From Gymnothorax reevesii (taxonomy: Eukaryota > Chordata > Actinopteri > Anguilliformes > Muraenidae), in contig CM056587.1 in NCBI GenBank assembly GCA_029721435.1, forward strand, positions 15,161,667 to 15,225,666: a DNA stretch of 64,000 nt. The letters are read 5' to 3'. The translations under genes were made by a program, and so were the position numbers. The notes below the pieces were generated by a model. It saw nothing but the letters and a program-made list of their open reading frames with translations, was not told the origin of the DNA and made no database searches. Positions 34,312-54,755 of this stretch are shown piece by piece. Position 1 is the first letter of the stretch. Each line of letters starts with the position of its first letter.

Positions 34312-34650
34312 ATGACGAATGTAAAGAACGATGCTTTGATAAAGAAATCACTTGAATATCTTGAAATTCACGACCGAAAACTTACTCTAAAGAACGAACA
34401 ACTACAGTCGATCAATCATTTAGTAAATGGTAAAGATGTACTTGGAGTTTTGCCGACTGGCTTCGGTAAAAGCATGATTTTTACTGTACTTGGTTTGTCC
34501 AAAAATTTGGAATCAACGTCAACGCGAAAGGCAGAAAGCATTCTCGTAATTTCTGAAAAGCCTCAGCTCCGACCAGCTACTAGATTTACAATCTTTGGAA
34601 TGCACTGCTGCAGAGCTGAACAGCGAAACGTACCAAGAAGTACGTATTCG
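34312..34650 (+). pseudogene. RecQ-type SF2 helicase fragment carried between inverted repeats
   Basis: The frame from the ATG at 34312 reads LTLKNEQLQSINHLVNGKDV, LGVLPTGFGKSMIFTVLGLS: the Gln motif region followed by Walker A (PTGFGKS) of RecQ/DEAD-type superfamily 2 helicases. At about 34560 the frame shifts; in the next frame DQLLDLQSLECTAAELNSET resembles the motif Ia region of the same family. Everything from the DEAH box on is absent. The frame runs on to a stop at 34758 within the right inverted repeat, which is not coding. So this is an N-terminal helicase scrap, not a working gene. SF2 helicases of this kind are known as cargo or core genes of some eukaryotic DNA transposons. Confidence 0.65.
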
Positions 34651-34689
34651 TTTCAAAAAGGGGTGGTCCGTCGCGACTCGTTGTGCAAG

Positions 34690-34797
34690 GAAGTGGGCGG
34701 CTACTCAAAATCTCTACGTCATCGTGCAGGCGGTCTTTCCTCTCCTTTCTCCTGCTAGCCGCTGACCGCCGGCAACGCAGGCTAGGCCACACTTAGA
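34690..34797 (-). repeat. Right terminal inverted repeat of helicase-bearing element
   Basis: Its reverse complement reads GTGTGGCCTAGCCTGCGTTG, GCGGTCAGCGGCTAGCAGG, AGAAAGGAGAGGAAAGACCG, CACGATGACGTAGAGATTTT, aligned with 34085-34205. The outermost bases on this side read CCACACTTAGAAGTG. Confidence 0.8.
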
Positions 34798-34916
34798 AGT
34801 GCGTCTAACGCGAATTTCGATCAATTTTTGTGCTTGGACCAACTTAAATAAGTGCGTATAGTCAGTCCGATTAATTCTCTTTCCCTGCACGCACACACAC
34901 ACAGCTGTTCCGCCTG

Positions 34917-34919
34917 CGT

Positions 34920-34963
<44 letters not shown>

Positions 34964-35001
34964 ACGCACACGCACACACACACACACGCACACGCACACG
35001 C

Positions 35002-35052
<51 letters not shown>
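34917..35052. repeat. (CA)n microsatellite with CACGCA variants
   Basis: 136 bp of CA repeats in which blocks of CGCACA interrupt the pure run at 34951-35010. It creates false Cys-Val and Thr-His frames on both strands. Confidence 0.95.
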
Positions 35053-35053
<1 letters not shown>

Positions 35054-35609
35054 CTGTTGAATAGCCTATGTTTTAAGAAAGTTATAGGCTTACATATTTT
35101 CGAAATATATTCCATTATCTTACTTTTGTATAAATATTTTTTAAATGCTTTTTTCCCCCCGGTTTCCCGTTTTTCTATTTCCCGGGAAACGGGAAATGGT
35201 TTGGAGGTCAAATCCCGGGATTCCTAATGGCAACTATGGCATTATGGCAACCATTCCTAATGGTAACTATGATGTCACATTACCTCTAAATCTTATTTCA
35301 GAAACACTTTGATCTGGACTGGTTTTCCCCGTTTTTTACACTTATATCCGTACAAATACAGCAGTAAGAGACCGACTTTCTGACTTTACGTTTTTGTTTT
35401 TGTTTTTTTCCATCAGTCTGACGGTGGGGCCCCTTGTAACCGTGGACCCTGGGCAGCCGCACCCTCTGCCCCTGCTGTTGCCTGCTCTGTTGGGGGGTTT
35501 CCCCCTTCAGAAATAAAGCCTCCATTTTGCATTTTACTGGTTCTTGCAAGTGGTTCATTTCGTAAATCCTCACAGATTCTGCTTAAAAGATATAGTGTTG
35601 TTACTCAGT

Positions 35610-35767
35610 GCATGCTGGGTATTCACTTGGTATTCACTTTTGCAGGACCGTGATCAGGAATTAACCTCAGTACTGAATGTAAGTGCTCACACGTGCGTGT
35701 TTGGATGTTCATTATATGCGCTCATAAACTGTTGTACATTTCAGGCTGCATAACCCTAGAAACATAA
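35610..35767 (+). repeat. 158-bp inverted repeat, left arm
   Basis: CATGCTGGGTATTCACTTGG ... CAGGCTGCATAACCCTAGAA. Reverse complement of 36961-37118 with few differences (for example ACGTGCGTG versus ACATGCGTG, GCTGCATAA versus GCTGCCTAA). Confidence 0.88.
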
Positions 35768-35944
35768 GTTCATCGGCTGCCTTATAAATGTGAGATGAAA
35801 GCTTGAGTTTACTGGAGTTGTAGATAAGCTTTGTCTCAACTCACAATTATTCAAGACAATGGATAACATAGTTTATAAGCTATCAAAAGTTAAACTTGAG
35901 TTCAATATCCAAAACTTGTCATGAAATGTAGGGTTAAAGACAAT

Positions 35945-36605
35945 CAGTGGCGGTCCGTCGGCAGAAACACAGGGCCAGCAATAACCTCGTCTTTCACTTC
36001 TTAATGACCCACACCTCTTGCAGTTTTCCTCTCCCAATTAGCAACCATTGCGCAGACTGATACGTAGATCCGAGGAGAGTCTAATTTATTTTTGAAAGCC
36101 GTGTTACACATTGCACTGCGAAATTATTTGGAGTTTTCTTCCGCACATGAATTGCTACGAAGAACATCAATTCGTCTTTATAATTTCTGCGCTCATGTAG
36201 CACGTGAAACCACAGATTTGCGTCAATTAGTTTGCGAGGCTCATTGAGCAATAGGCCTAAGCCACGTTCTATTGTCTGAATGTAGTGACAGCTAAAGTGC
36301 GTCGTTGGGTATGATGCACAGCTGAGTGATGATGAAAATAATTGCTGCAAAGTCCGAGAATGTTTCTGATTTACATGCTGATTTTCATCCTTGCGGAGTC
36401 ATATATAATATTATATTAACATAGCCAATTGGCAATCGCTTTGTAATTAGCATTTCTTTATCATTACCTGTCATGCATTGTTGGTGGTTGTTCAGTTAAT
36501 AAATTGTTTGATCTGGCAAACTTGATAGCAAACAGTTTTAGAGCTATTATGTGGGAAAGGGTGATGTTACTGAAGGCCTTCCTGACATCTGACGGCACGC
36601 CACTG
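35945..36605. mobile_element. hAT-type MITE, 661 bp, with 8-bp TSD
   Basis: Starts CAGTGGCGGTCCGTC and ends GACGGCACGCCACTG, an imperfect terminal inverted repeat. The 8 bases outside are AAGACAAT on the left and AAGAGAAT on the right, seven of eight identical, matching the 8-bp target duplication of hAT elements. No transposase inside. It lies wholly within the element at 35610-37118 and therefore came later. Confidence 0.75.
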
Positions 36606-36960
36606 AAGAGAATAAACAAGTTCACATTAATAATTGGGCCTTAATGGGGCTTTCATATTTTACAGGGTGTGGGTGGGGTGAGTGTGTGCCTGTTACTCGA
36701 TTGCTGCAGTAGGCTGTATCCCTGGATCCCTAAGCACATATAGTTTCTGATGCTTTAAGCCCAAAATGTATTCATAAATTGATCCACTCAGCCCAAATAC
36801 CCCAAATTAAGCATTTTGAGTGAAGGTAGTTGTGTTATTAAAAGCCCATCTCCCAAATCATGTGCCACCGAAGAGAAATAATGCACATTTTCAGCATGGA
36901 TGTGAGCTTGTGTGTCCTGGTAAGCTAGAGAAAAAGGAAATTCTGCCGACAGCCTGATTA

Positions 36961-37118
36961 TTATGTTTCTAGGGTTAGGCAGCCTGAAATGTACAACAGT
37001 TTATGCGCGCATATAATGAACATCCAAACACGCATGTGTGAGCACTTACATTCTGTACTGAGGTTAATTCCTGATCACGGTCCTGCAAAAGTGAATACCA
37101 AGTGAATACCCAACATGC
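36961..37118 (-). repeat. 158-bp inverted repeat, right arm
   Basis: Partner of 35610-35767. Confidence 0.88.
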
Positions 37119-37329
37119 CCTGGGGGGACAGCAAGTTGTCTGACAGATGGAGACGACTGGTGACTGCCTTTAGATTCATCCACAGATGGTCCACATCCCA
37201 TTCACCAAAGGCAACCTCACAACCCCCCCTCTCAAACCACCACCTAACCCCCCTATCCAGACCATCTTACCCCCCCAAACCTATCCCCACTGCCCAGTCT
37301 GAAGCAACAAAAGGCCACCTCTCACTGTA

Positions 37330-37815
37330 AACTGCACACTATCTCCAATGCCTCTTAATTAGCGGTGCCACTTCACATTCTCCTGCTAATTAATCTTAAT
37401 GAGCACCACTATTCGGAACTTCTTGTTCTTAAGATGACTGCATAAATCACCGCAGCTATAAATGACTATAGCAAGGGACCGTCTTCAGCCCTTGAGGAGA
37501 TGCCTGCTTTTTTAAACATGCTTTAATTGCATGATTGAGCAAGTGCAGTCGGCCCTGTAAAAGGCTGGCTGCGTTCATGTCAAATGGCTTTGCGGTCCCC
37601 AAATGACATAAGAGACCTCTGGCTTGTAACATTACCACCAATACCGTTCACTTAAATGGACACTTAAGTAAAACACATTGGCCCACTTCAGGCATGGTCT
37701 ACATACTGTGGGAATCCTCATCTAATGAGAATCTGATACATTACCACATGAGCCCAATTAATCTAACAGCAATTCCCCACTGTTTTATTCTTTCTGGCAT
37801 TGTCTACCAGGTATT
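37330..37815. promoter_or_regulatory. Candidate regulatory block 7
   Basis: About 480 bp of unique sequence directly after the transposon cluster, 8 kb before shox. It has GCTAATTAATCTTAATGAGC, GCTATAAATGACTATAGC (a palindrome), CAATTAATCTAACAG and other homeodomain-type cores, and no coding potential. The border between it and the inverted-repeat element is sharp. Confidence 0.38.
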
Positions 37816-40585
37816 GCAGTGTCATAAAGCAGTTTTAATCATAATTTATACTGTGCTACACTAATATTTACCATGTGAAAGAAATCAGTATTTTCCAGCC
37901 AACAGGAAATGGCCAGTACACATTAAAATATTTCTCTTTATTTGCTGATCAATTATTCTTCAGTGATTATGAATACAATGATGTGACTTCAGGTTGTATG
38001 ACAATACTGATTATTAAATTTTGTTAAAATTTTTTTTGTAGAGGGGTGCAATGTTTTCAGTGATGTGCTGCTTGATACTTTTTTTTCACAAGAGCTCTAT
38101 TTAAAATAACATGAAATGAACAATTAGACACAATAAGTATAGTCCATCAAGGTCCTTTTGTACACACATCTATTGGATTTTATTTTACTTTAATTATGTT
38201 ACTGTACATGCTTTTTGTTTGATGATCGAGAGCATGTGAACTTTATCATAAAACAAAAAATGTATTTTCCGTGAGCAAGCAGTCGAGAGCAACAGAATAA
38301 AATTTCAGATAGCAGAGAGGGTAACCTGTGCCCATCTGTGAAAGATGAAGTGACGTGCTTTACAAATTCTTAAGTGTATTGATTTACACTTAATGCTGTA
38401 TGTATCCATTTCCCATGAGTCCAAGGCTAACAAATCTGATATCATCATGAAAACTCTGTGCTAAATTTTATCTGTCACATGCCCGCCTAGTGTTAGCATA
38501 AAAACCAGAGCACACAGACAGAAAGCCACCCAAACATATTTTTTAAAATTATGAAAGCTGACATTGAATATGACCCATGATCGCAGACTTGTGATATAGC
38601 ATTTATTGCTTTGGCACTGGCTGAGCCTCATGGGTTTGATTCCCCCAAGGGGACATAGTTCTTTAACTCAGTCATTCAATTATTAATAATGATGCTGGAG
38701 AGCAATCAGCCAGTGAAAAAGGTACACAATGCAACATAACGCACCAGTTCTGATAGCCTGTGCTTATACACACATTTATGGAATGTTACAGAGAGAGAAA
38801 CTTATTTTGACAATTTCTGACTAAAAAGAAATAGAGACTCCTAGAAATAATGTTAGCTTAAATTTAAATTTATAATTTTACAACTAAAGTTCTAAACCAC
38901 TGACTCCCTGTCTGAAAAATTTTAAATAAGTAGAGATAATTGTGTGAAAATACCACAAAGATTTTGCTGAGATTTGTCAGACATAAAGTGCCAACATATC
39001 GTCTACTGATGGAGACAAGTTGCAAGATTTGAGGTTGACTCATGAACACATTGCCATTGGCTAAATGGGCTCAGTCATTAGAATACTGCTATGGTGAAGC
39101 TCTTCTCCTCACAGCACACTGTCAAAAAATAAGAGGCTTGAACTGAGATACTATTTAATTATCTATTTTTGGCTCTAAACATCCCTACATTGGATATGAA
39201 AATAATGAATATAAGGTTTAGGGTTTCATGTTAAATTTGAGGGTCCATAGCATTCATCAATATTTTGTGAACCTGAAAGGATGGTGTCATAGTTTACATA
39301 CTGATGGACCACATTGTAGGTTTGCAAATGGAAACTGTTCAACTAGAGTTCATGACACAGCTTTACTACCAAGTCATGCACTCAAGAAATACACTTGAGA
39401 GCGGAGTTCTCATTTGTGCTGATGAACTCCTCTCCCACTCTAAATTCAGATTAGCTTGGGCTGCTTACTTATATGCAATGTAGCCCACTTGCACTCCTAT
39501 TTTTAAGTGGCAACATTTCTACCAAACGTTCAGCGGCTGAGATGTAGTCCGTAATGCAAATCTACCTGCTTGGTTCACTTTACCACGGAGGCCATGGCAT
39601 GACAAAGTCCAGCATTAATGATGAGTGGCGTTACGATGAGTATAGTGACTGAGTATAGAAATGAAGGCTGTTAAAACAGTGCAGTTTTAAAAACTGTATT
39701 TATACAATGGAGTCCACTGAAAAACTCTTTCCACTGAGGTCCTCTGATCTCCCTTGCTCAAAAAGGAGAAAAATGATGATGTGTCCTGTGTGTGCATGTT
39801 TGCATGTATATACTGTACAAGGACAATTGTGTGGACCTGAGGGTTGTGCTTCCTTTTTCCTTAACAAATTGGTGACAGATAAAGCATTTTTGCAGAAAAT
39901 CGACTCAGCATATCAGGGTATAATGTTGACTCCAAGCCTTATTAGAGTTAAAAGGCCTTGTACCCTGTGGGAATAAAAGATGAGGGCGGCTGCCCACCAA
40001 CCTTTCCATCATCGCTCCTCCGCAAGAACGCTCAACTCTACGTGGCGCTTACATGCAGGCTCAACAGAATGTGCTTGCTGGCCGCGTACAGTTTTATAGA
40101 AAATAAATGTTTGGTTTAGTTACTCGACTTTGAAGCTATCAGCTTGCAGTTTTATCAAGGAAAACTGCTGGGTAAGGCAAAATCCCTCAGTACAGGTATC
40201 TGACAGAATAAATACAGAGCTTTCATATACAAACTTTCATCTCTAAATAATTTAGCATTAATACTGGGCAATACCAAATCAGATACACTTCCAATTTCAG
40301 GACCCAAACTAGAATTTGATGACTTTTTAGGGACCCATCAAATTCACACACTAGTGTGGCTACGAGAATTACTCAGGGATATACCTCGTACACGTCTATG
40401 TCCCATTCTGGCTCCTGACACTAAGATCAAGAGATAGAAGTTGATAAGATACCCTTCCCTGAGGATGTGCACATTTCTCTCAGCCTGTGCGACATGAACC
40501 TGACTCCAAGAAGGCCTCACACTTGGTCAGGTGAGGCAACCAAGATCAAAACTACTGTTCTGCTACAGTATTACTTCACAACAGT
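37816..40585. other. Upstream intergenic DNA, no gene
   Basis: AT-rich. A tRNA-like B box (GGGTTTGATTCCCCC) at about 38632 suggests a SINE scrap. The frame at 39707-39976 has no family resemblance. Confidence 0.35.
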
Positions 40586-40587
40586 GG

Positions 40588-40795
40588 CACTGTAAAAACC
40601 AAAAACTTGACAAGACTTTAAAAAGAAAGGCAGCCAGCTGCAAAGCATTTTTGAGTTTGCTCAACTTAATGTCCAAGTGATTTCTCAAACACCTTTTTGA
40701 AAAAACTTAGAACTTGAAGTTGAGTCAATCAAAAATGCATTGCAGCTGGTAGCCTTACTTTTCTTAAGCTGAGTCAACTTTTTTTTTTAAGAGTG
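40588..40795. mobile_element. Foldback MITE, 208 bp
   Basis: Starts CACTGTAAAAACC and ends TTTTAAGAGTG; inside, GCAGCCAGCTGCAAAGCATT pairs with AATGCATTGCAGCTGGTAGC and TTTTTGAG...GCTCAACTT with AAGTTGAGTCAATCAAAAA. Arms are about 95 bp with scattered mismatches. No protein. The tips are similar to those of the MITE at 8797-9047 (CACTGTAAA). Confidence 0.65.
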
Positions 40796-42150
40796 AGCAG
40801 GCTAACATAATATGGATGAAAAAGATCAGTATTAGCATCCAAAATATAGCACAGTTGCATGTTGATCTTCTTTCCTCCCAGAAAATTTGAGAAAAGTTAC
40901 CCAATCTTATTGCCAGTGAAAAGAGTCAGCTTTATGTGCTTGGATTTTTATTCTTGTGCTCGGCTAGTTCTGGTATTAGTTTTATGTTTGCTTTATTTCT
41001 CGTTGCATTCCGCATCTTCCTTTTCATAATGCACATGTACAAAGTAAACTTAATTTTGTATTACATAAAATTCATAATGCATTTTAGTTCAAAAATGGTG
41101 CCAAACACTTTGAGTGTGAATGCAAAAACCAACAGAATTATGTAGTATTAACAGTAATTTCTGGTGTAGCCAAAGTTCAAAACTTTTAAAATGACACTGT
41201 ATGTTGAAATAAGACCAAATATACTTGGTAATAGCAATTAATATTAATACTGACAGAAAAAAATGGCACAATGTTCAACTCCTGAAAGAATTTTGGTAAT
41301 TATATTGCTTTACATAAGTGGAACACTAACTTGAGTAACCCTAAATAAATATGGGCAAGTGCCCCAGGTACTATTTTGGTCCGGTGTTAAAATACGCAAC
41401 TTTGCAACACAGACAAAAATAGACATTACAAGCCATGATAAAATTTTTCCTTTCTGACATCACAAGTAGGAGGGACTACCCACAGTAATAACAGAACTGA
41501 TTGACTGGTTGGCTGGAGTTGAACAGTCCTTGTCTATGGGTGGTTACTTCCCTAGTAATGATGTCAAGATGGGACAGATTTTGCACTGGCTGGTAATGGC
41601 TGAGTGGCTGTGCAATAGGCAATACGATAGGGGACCTTTAAATAGGATAAATGAATGAACAAAAAAAAAAAAACATGAATCTTGATTCTGGCCTCAGAAG
41701 CTATCATTTGTGATAATGATGTTGATATTGATATCTGAAATGATGTCATTCCTGGAATGAAATCAAAACCAACGACTCAACCATTTCTATACCTGTTAAT
41801 ACGGGTGTTATCACTTTCAATATTAACACACAACCACACTTCAGGATACATTTCCTCTGAAAATGGAAAATCCACTCAGTATGAACTTCAATTCCCAAGC
41901 ACATAATTAAGGACCAGACTTGTGTGAGCAATGCTGCAAGAACTAGCTCTTTTAGATATGAATTTCGAATTAGCCTGCCCACTCCGTCAGGGTAGTCGGC
42001 CCCTGGTTTCCGCCAAGTTAAGCTTATTCTGGGGTTGAGTGAACAAGATTTACTGACGAGCAGGCCTCATCTACCGAGAATGAGTTAATTCAGCATGAAT
42101 ACAGAGGTAACTGTGGCAAGAAGGAGAACGCTTCTTAGATGAGAGAGAAA
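40796..42150. other. Upstream intergenic DNA, no gene
   Basis: AT-rich, no repeat or gene recognised. Confidence 0.35.
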
Positions 42151-43073
42151 AAACATAGGCCGAACTAAATTACACGAAATTTTGCATTTCAAAAGGTCTT
42201 GCGTAAAACGGTCGAGTTGTCGGCAGTCTGCCATTCTCTGCTTCACCACTGGGTATTATTTTATTTTATTCATTTTTTAAAATACGATTTATGCGCTAAT
42301 GATTCGTTAAAAGAACTAAAACTGGCATTGTGTCCGCATGTACTGCTGGTTAGTGATAATGTACTGGTTCATCTAGGCATAATATTATCCAAATTCAATT
42401 GTCAATGACACTACTGCGGAGCAGTAATACCAAATTTATTCTTAAAATACGTCCGTTCACTCCTCTTTCCGCGGAGAATGAGTTTGCATCCATCTCAGTT
42501 TCAGTGCAGGCCTACGGCAGAATAAGATAATGGCGTCAAAATACGAAATCTAGGAATACTCCCAGAATAGTAGTGCAGTTAAAACAACTGTATATTCTGA
42601 AAATCTCAGTTTATATGCATAGCCTATTTTGTATAATAATTAAGACAGTAGGCTCCACTGTTATGCATTTAATTTAAATTTATCGTAAAGTAATAGATTT
42701 TAGTCCATTAATGGGTTGTATTCCGATATCTGTGAAGATAATAATAGCAACAAAAAATACAATTCCTTCTGATGCGGTATGTCAGAATACAGGTAGAGTG
42801 CTTAAAGTTCCTGTAGGGAGGGAAATATTCCTGAGAGGGCCGCCCCGCATATTCAGGGGACAATCCAGGACGAAGCATTCGGCATAGACTACAATAATCC
42901 TGGGATTCAGAGCTAGTTCTCTGTTGCAGAGAAACACAAATATCATTAGGGTCCATGTGCTTTCAATGAATGTAATGGATGTGGGCTACTGTATTTTAAA
43001 ATGTAAAACCAGGCATATATATATCGATATGCTCCTTGAAAAACCTCAAGTTTTCAAGCGCGCACGCACAGTC

Positions 43074-43111
<38 letters not shown>

Positions 43112-45700
43112 AGGGAGGGAGAGAGAGAGAGTTGTACATTGTGTGATTATATTACGGAAAAAAATACTCCTTTGGAGCTGGGTCTCAACGGGAATGGCAC
43201 ATAAAGTTTGAAAACGAGACCGCCAATGATATGTTTGCGTTGAAGTCGGTGGAGTGATCGGTCTAACGCGAAAAATAAGCGGCGCGCACATTGATTTTGA
43301 AGCTAGGTGCGGACAATAACGAAAATGGTTTCATAATTTCAAGCAAATTGCGTCCGCTTTCAACAGTGGCATGTGACCCCGTTTAAAACTACTTTATGCT
43401 TCGATCCCAATTCAAAATACTTGTCTGAGATGAGCAGAAAGACACAGAACTAACAGTGTGGGCGGGAGGGCCTCTGTCATGGCTAAATAAGCCAGCCAAA
43501 CGGAAATACGGCTCGTGTGCCTTTAAGGTAGTCTCGCCTTGAAAAACCGGTGACTGGTGCGCGGCTATGTAAGATCTTCCACTGATTGTAGATTTGTGCT
43601 GGAGCATTCCTGTACCCTCGAGGCTGTTTTTAGATGGGGAGCCACATGTAGATAATCTCCGTCAATCGTTCAGTGTTCAGTAATGTTCATACACTTATTA
43701 GTGGCACTTTGATGTCTTAGAGTTATTAAGTGTATCTGATTCGAAAGGCTAGCTAACACAAACCAGCGGGGAGAGGCCTGCACTTTTCAGTTACAAAAAT
43801 GTGTTCCATTGCCGGCCTTTACATGATGGAATCATAGATTTCGTAAATATGTGTAGCTGAATATTTATGTAAATATAGCTACTAAATGTATTTTAACTAC
43901 TAATGGATTGCATTCGCCTAAGTTTAATTAGCCTAGAGAGCAACTTCTCAGTTACACCTAACAAACAAGATTTATTTGACATCTTTAAAATTTAAAATAT
44001 ATTACTTAGGCTTCTGTAGTCGTACAACCATGCAGCCCCACTTGTCACAGTCATCGGAAACAACTGAGGTGCACTTAAACCCTTGGAGTATTATCTTAAT
44101 ATTTTACATCTTATTCATAAATATATCATGATTTGGACATGCGGGCAATCATATTTTGTTTTATTTTGACGGCTACATTTTGAAGACTTCACCTTGATAC
44201 GAAGAGAAGGCTAAATCTAGAAAAAGAGATCAGAAACTGGCGTTAACATGAGTGGATAAACTGCGAATCACACCCATGAGATCGGTTAAGTAACGCCGGA
44301 CGTCGTACGAACTATGAAATGAAAATAATTAATAAATGGTGTGAAGATGAATATTTCGTGCCGTGAATAGCAAATTAATTAAATAACAAAGAAGCATAAC
44401 TTCCCCGTGGTGCCCGACATGGATCTGGCGAACTTCCAGAACTGGGATGACAAGTTGTCTTCAATTTGATAAGGCCAATTAGACCCACAAACTACGAATA
44501 TAAAGACTAAGGTCACATTTCAGTTCACGAGAGGACATAGCCTACATTGTTTTGCCCAATAAATATCCCAACATTCGTTTCGGGCCAAATAAAGAGATTT
44601 GATGATACCGCCTAGGTAGGCCAAGCATGTAATTTTTCCGGAAAAAAGATGAGAAGAAAATAATTCCTCATTGAGCTTTATAAGAAAAAACGGTCACTTT
44701 GCTTTTAAATTTCCACAGTCCAGCTAACCTTGAGACACATTCGAAAATAAATTTTTGATAGGGACAACAATCATCAATACAATCTATGAGAACAGTAGTT
44801 TCATATCACGTCATCAAATGCGCGTAAAATGTATGCACTGTATCAAAACATGATTGATTTTACGCATTACACTGACATGCCCCATGAAATGTAAACAGCT
44901 CCCTCCAACCGGTCAGCAGAATGGTTTAAAAGCTTCCACCATGAGTGCATCATTCTGAACAGGTCACCTAATCGAGGATTTCAAAATATGTTGGAGTTAC
45001 GCGCACCCATGGTAGACATAAATCAAAACATTATTGCACATGCATCTTTGATTTGTTTGCAGAAAAACCGACATGTAGGCCGAATAACGAATAATAGCCT
45101 CGTGAAATATTTTGGAACAAGTTTGTCACTCGACGTTGTTCCTTTATTTATTGATATTAAAACTAGATTAGGGCAGATAAGATTCCCAAGTAGCCCATTT
45201 ATCTGGAACATTGACTTTATACACGGACAAAGTGGCTCATCAGACAGCAAATAAAGCAGTGAACGATCTTTTTTTCTCAGCTCAAAATAATGCCACATGA
45301 GAGCCGACAATATGCAGATAATTAGCTACACGTTGTCACTTTCACAGGTAGGCTACATTACGTGCACCGTAAGATGCAGGTTTTCATAAATGAGTTGCAT
45401 CATATTCTTGAGGAAAGTATGTACGTGAGCGTACTCTTCGAGATACTTCATTTCAAAATCATGATGAAGACCACATTAAGTATACAAATAAGCACTTCCG
45501 ATTTTATGACATCCATATTGCATTTCTTAATTTGGTTTATATAGACGATCTACAAGATGTAAGACAAGCGCACAGCTTGGGTGTGCCTCATTAACGCTAG
45601 GTATGAGCGATATTAATGAAGTGCAATTAAATTAGCCGACACTACAGCAGCATTGATTTCGGTGGAAATGGCTGTTGAAAGTTGAATTCAGTCGGTAGCG
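42151..45700 (+). promoter_or_regulatory. shox 5' flank, CpG-enriched in part
   Basis: CpG is more frequent here than elsewhere, especially 42180-42560 and 43050-43600 (for example GCGCGCACGCACAG, AAGCGGCGCGCACA). Mammalian SHOX has an upstream non-coding first exon and promoter in addition to the one beside the coding start, and that upstream promoter could lie here. I could not identify a convincing non-coding exon with a splice donor. The open frames at 44988-45310 are chance. Confidence 0.3.
43077..43132. repeat. (GA)n/(GGGA)n microsatellite
   Basis: GAGA run with an inner GGGA block. Confidence 0.95.
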
Positions 45701-45756
45701 CCGTCAGTAATTGCTCAAGACATAGAGATGGGGGGCTGGGCTGAGGTATAGCCAAG

Positions 45757-45764
45757 TATAAATA
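45757..45764 (+). promoter_or_regulatory. shox: TATA box of shox proximal promoter
   Basis: TATAAATA, 145 bp before the ATG. Initiation is expected at about 45785-45792 (within AAAACACAGACAC), giving a 5' UTR of roughly 120 bp without an upstream ATG. Just upstream, TATTAATGAAGTGCAATTAA carries homeodomain-type cores. It corresponds in position to the promoter beside the first coding exon in mammalian SHOX. Confidence 0.7.
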
Positions 45765-45908
45765 GTGTGATCTCAAAAACACAGACACAACAGCAGGAGT
45801 GATCTAACCTTCTACACCCACAATATTACCGCTGACGCTAAAGAAGCCAGGAGCGGCACCGTTAGCAAATTTCAAGTGGATTTCTGTGACCAGGACCACT
45901 AGAAAGAT

Positions 45909-54755
<8,847 letters not shown>

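Larger units (their letters stand above)
35610..37118. mobile_element. Non-coding element with 158-bp terminal inverted repeats
   Basis: Two equal-length inverted arms bracket 1.2 kb of sequence with no transposase. About 660 bp of the inside is a separate hAT-type MITE, so the original inside was about 530 bp. No target duplication is obvious at the outer ends, so the superfamily is not assigned, and two independent inverted insertions cannot be excluded. Confidence 0.55.

Noticed and set aside
34714..35211. 165-codon minus frame with long Cys-Val runs
   Set aside because: Translation of the CA microsatellite.
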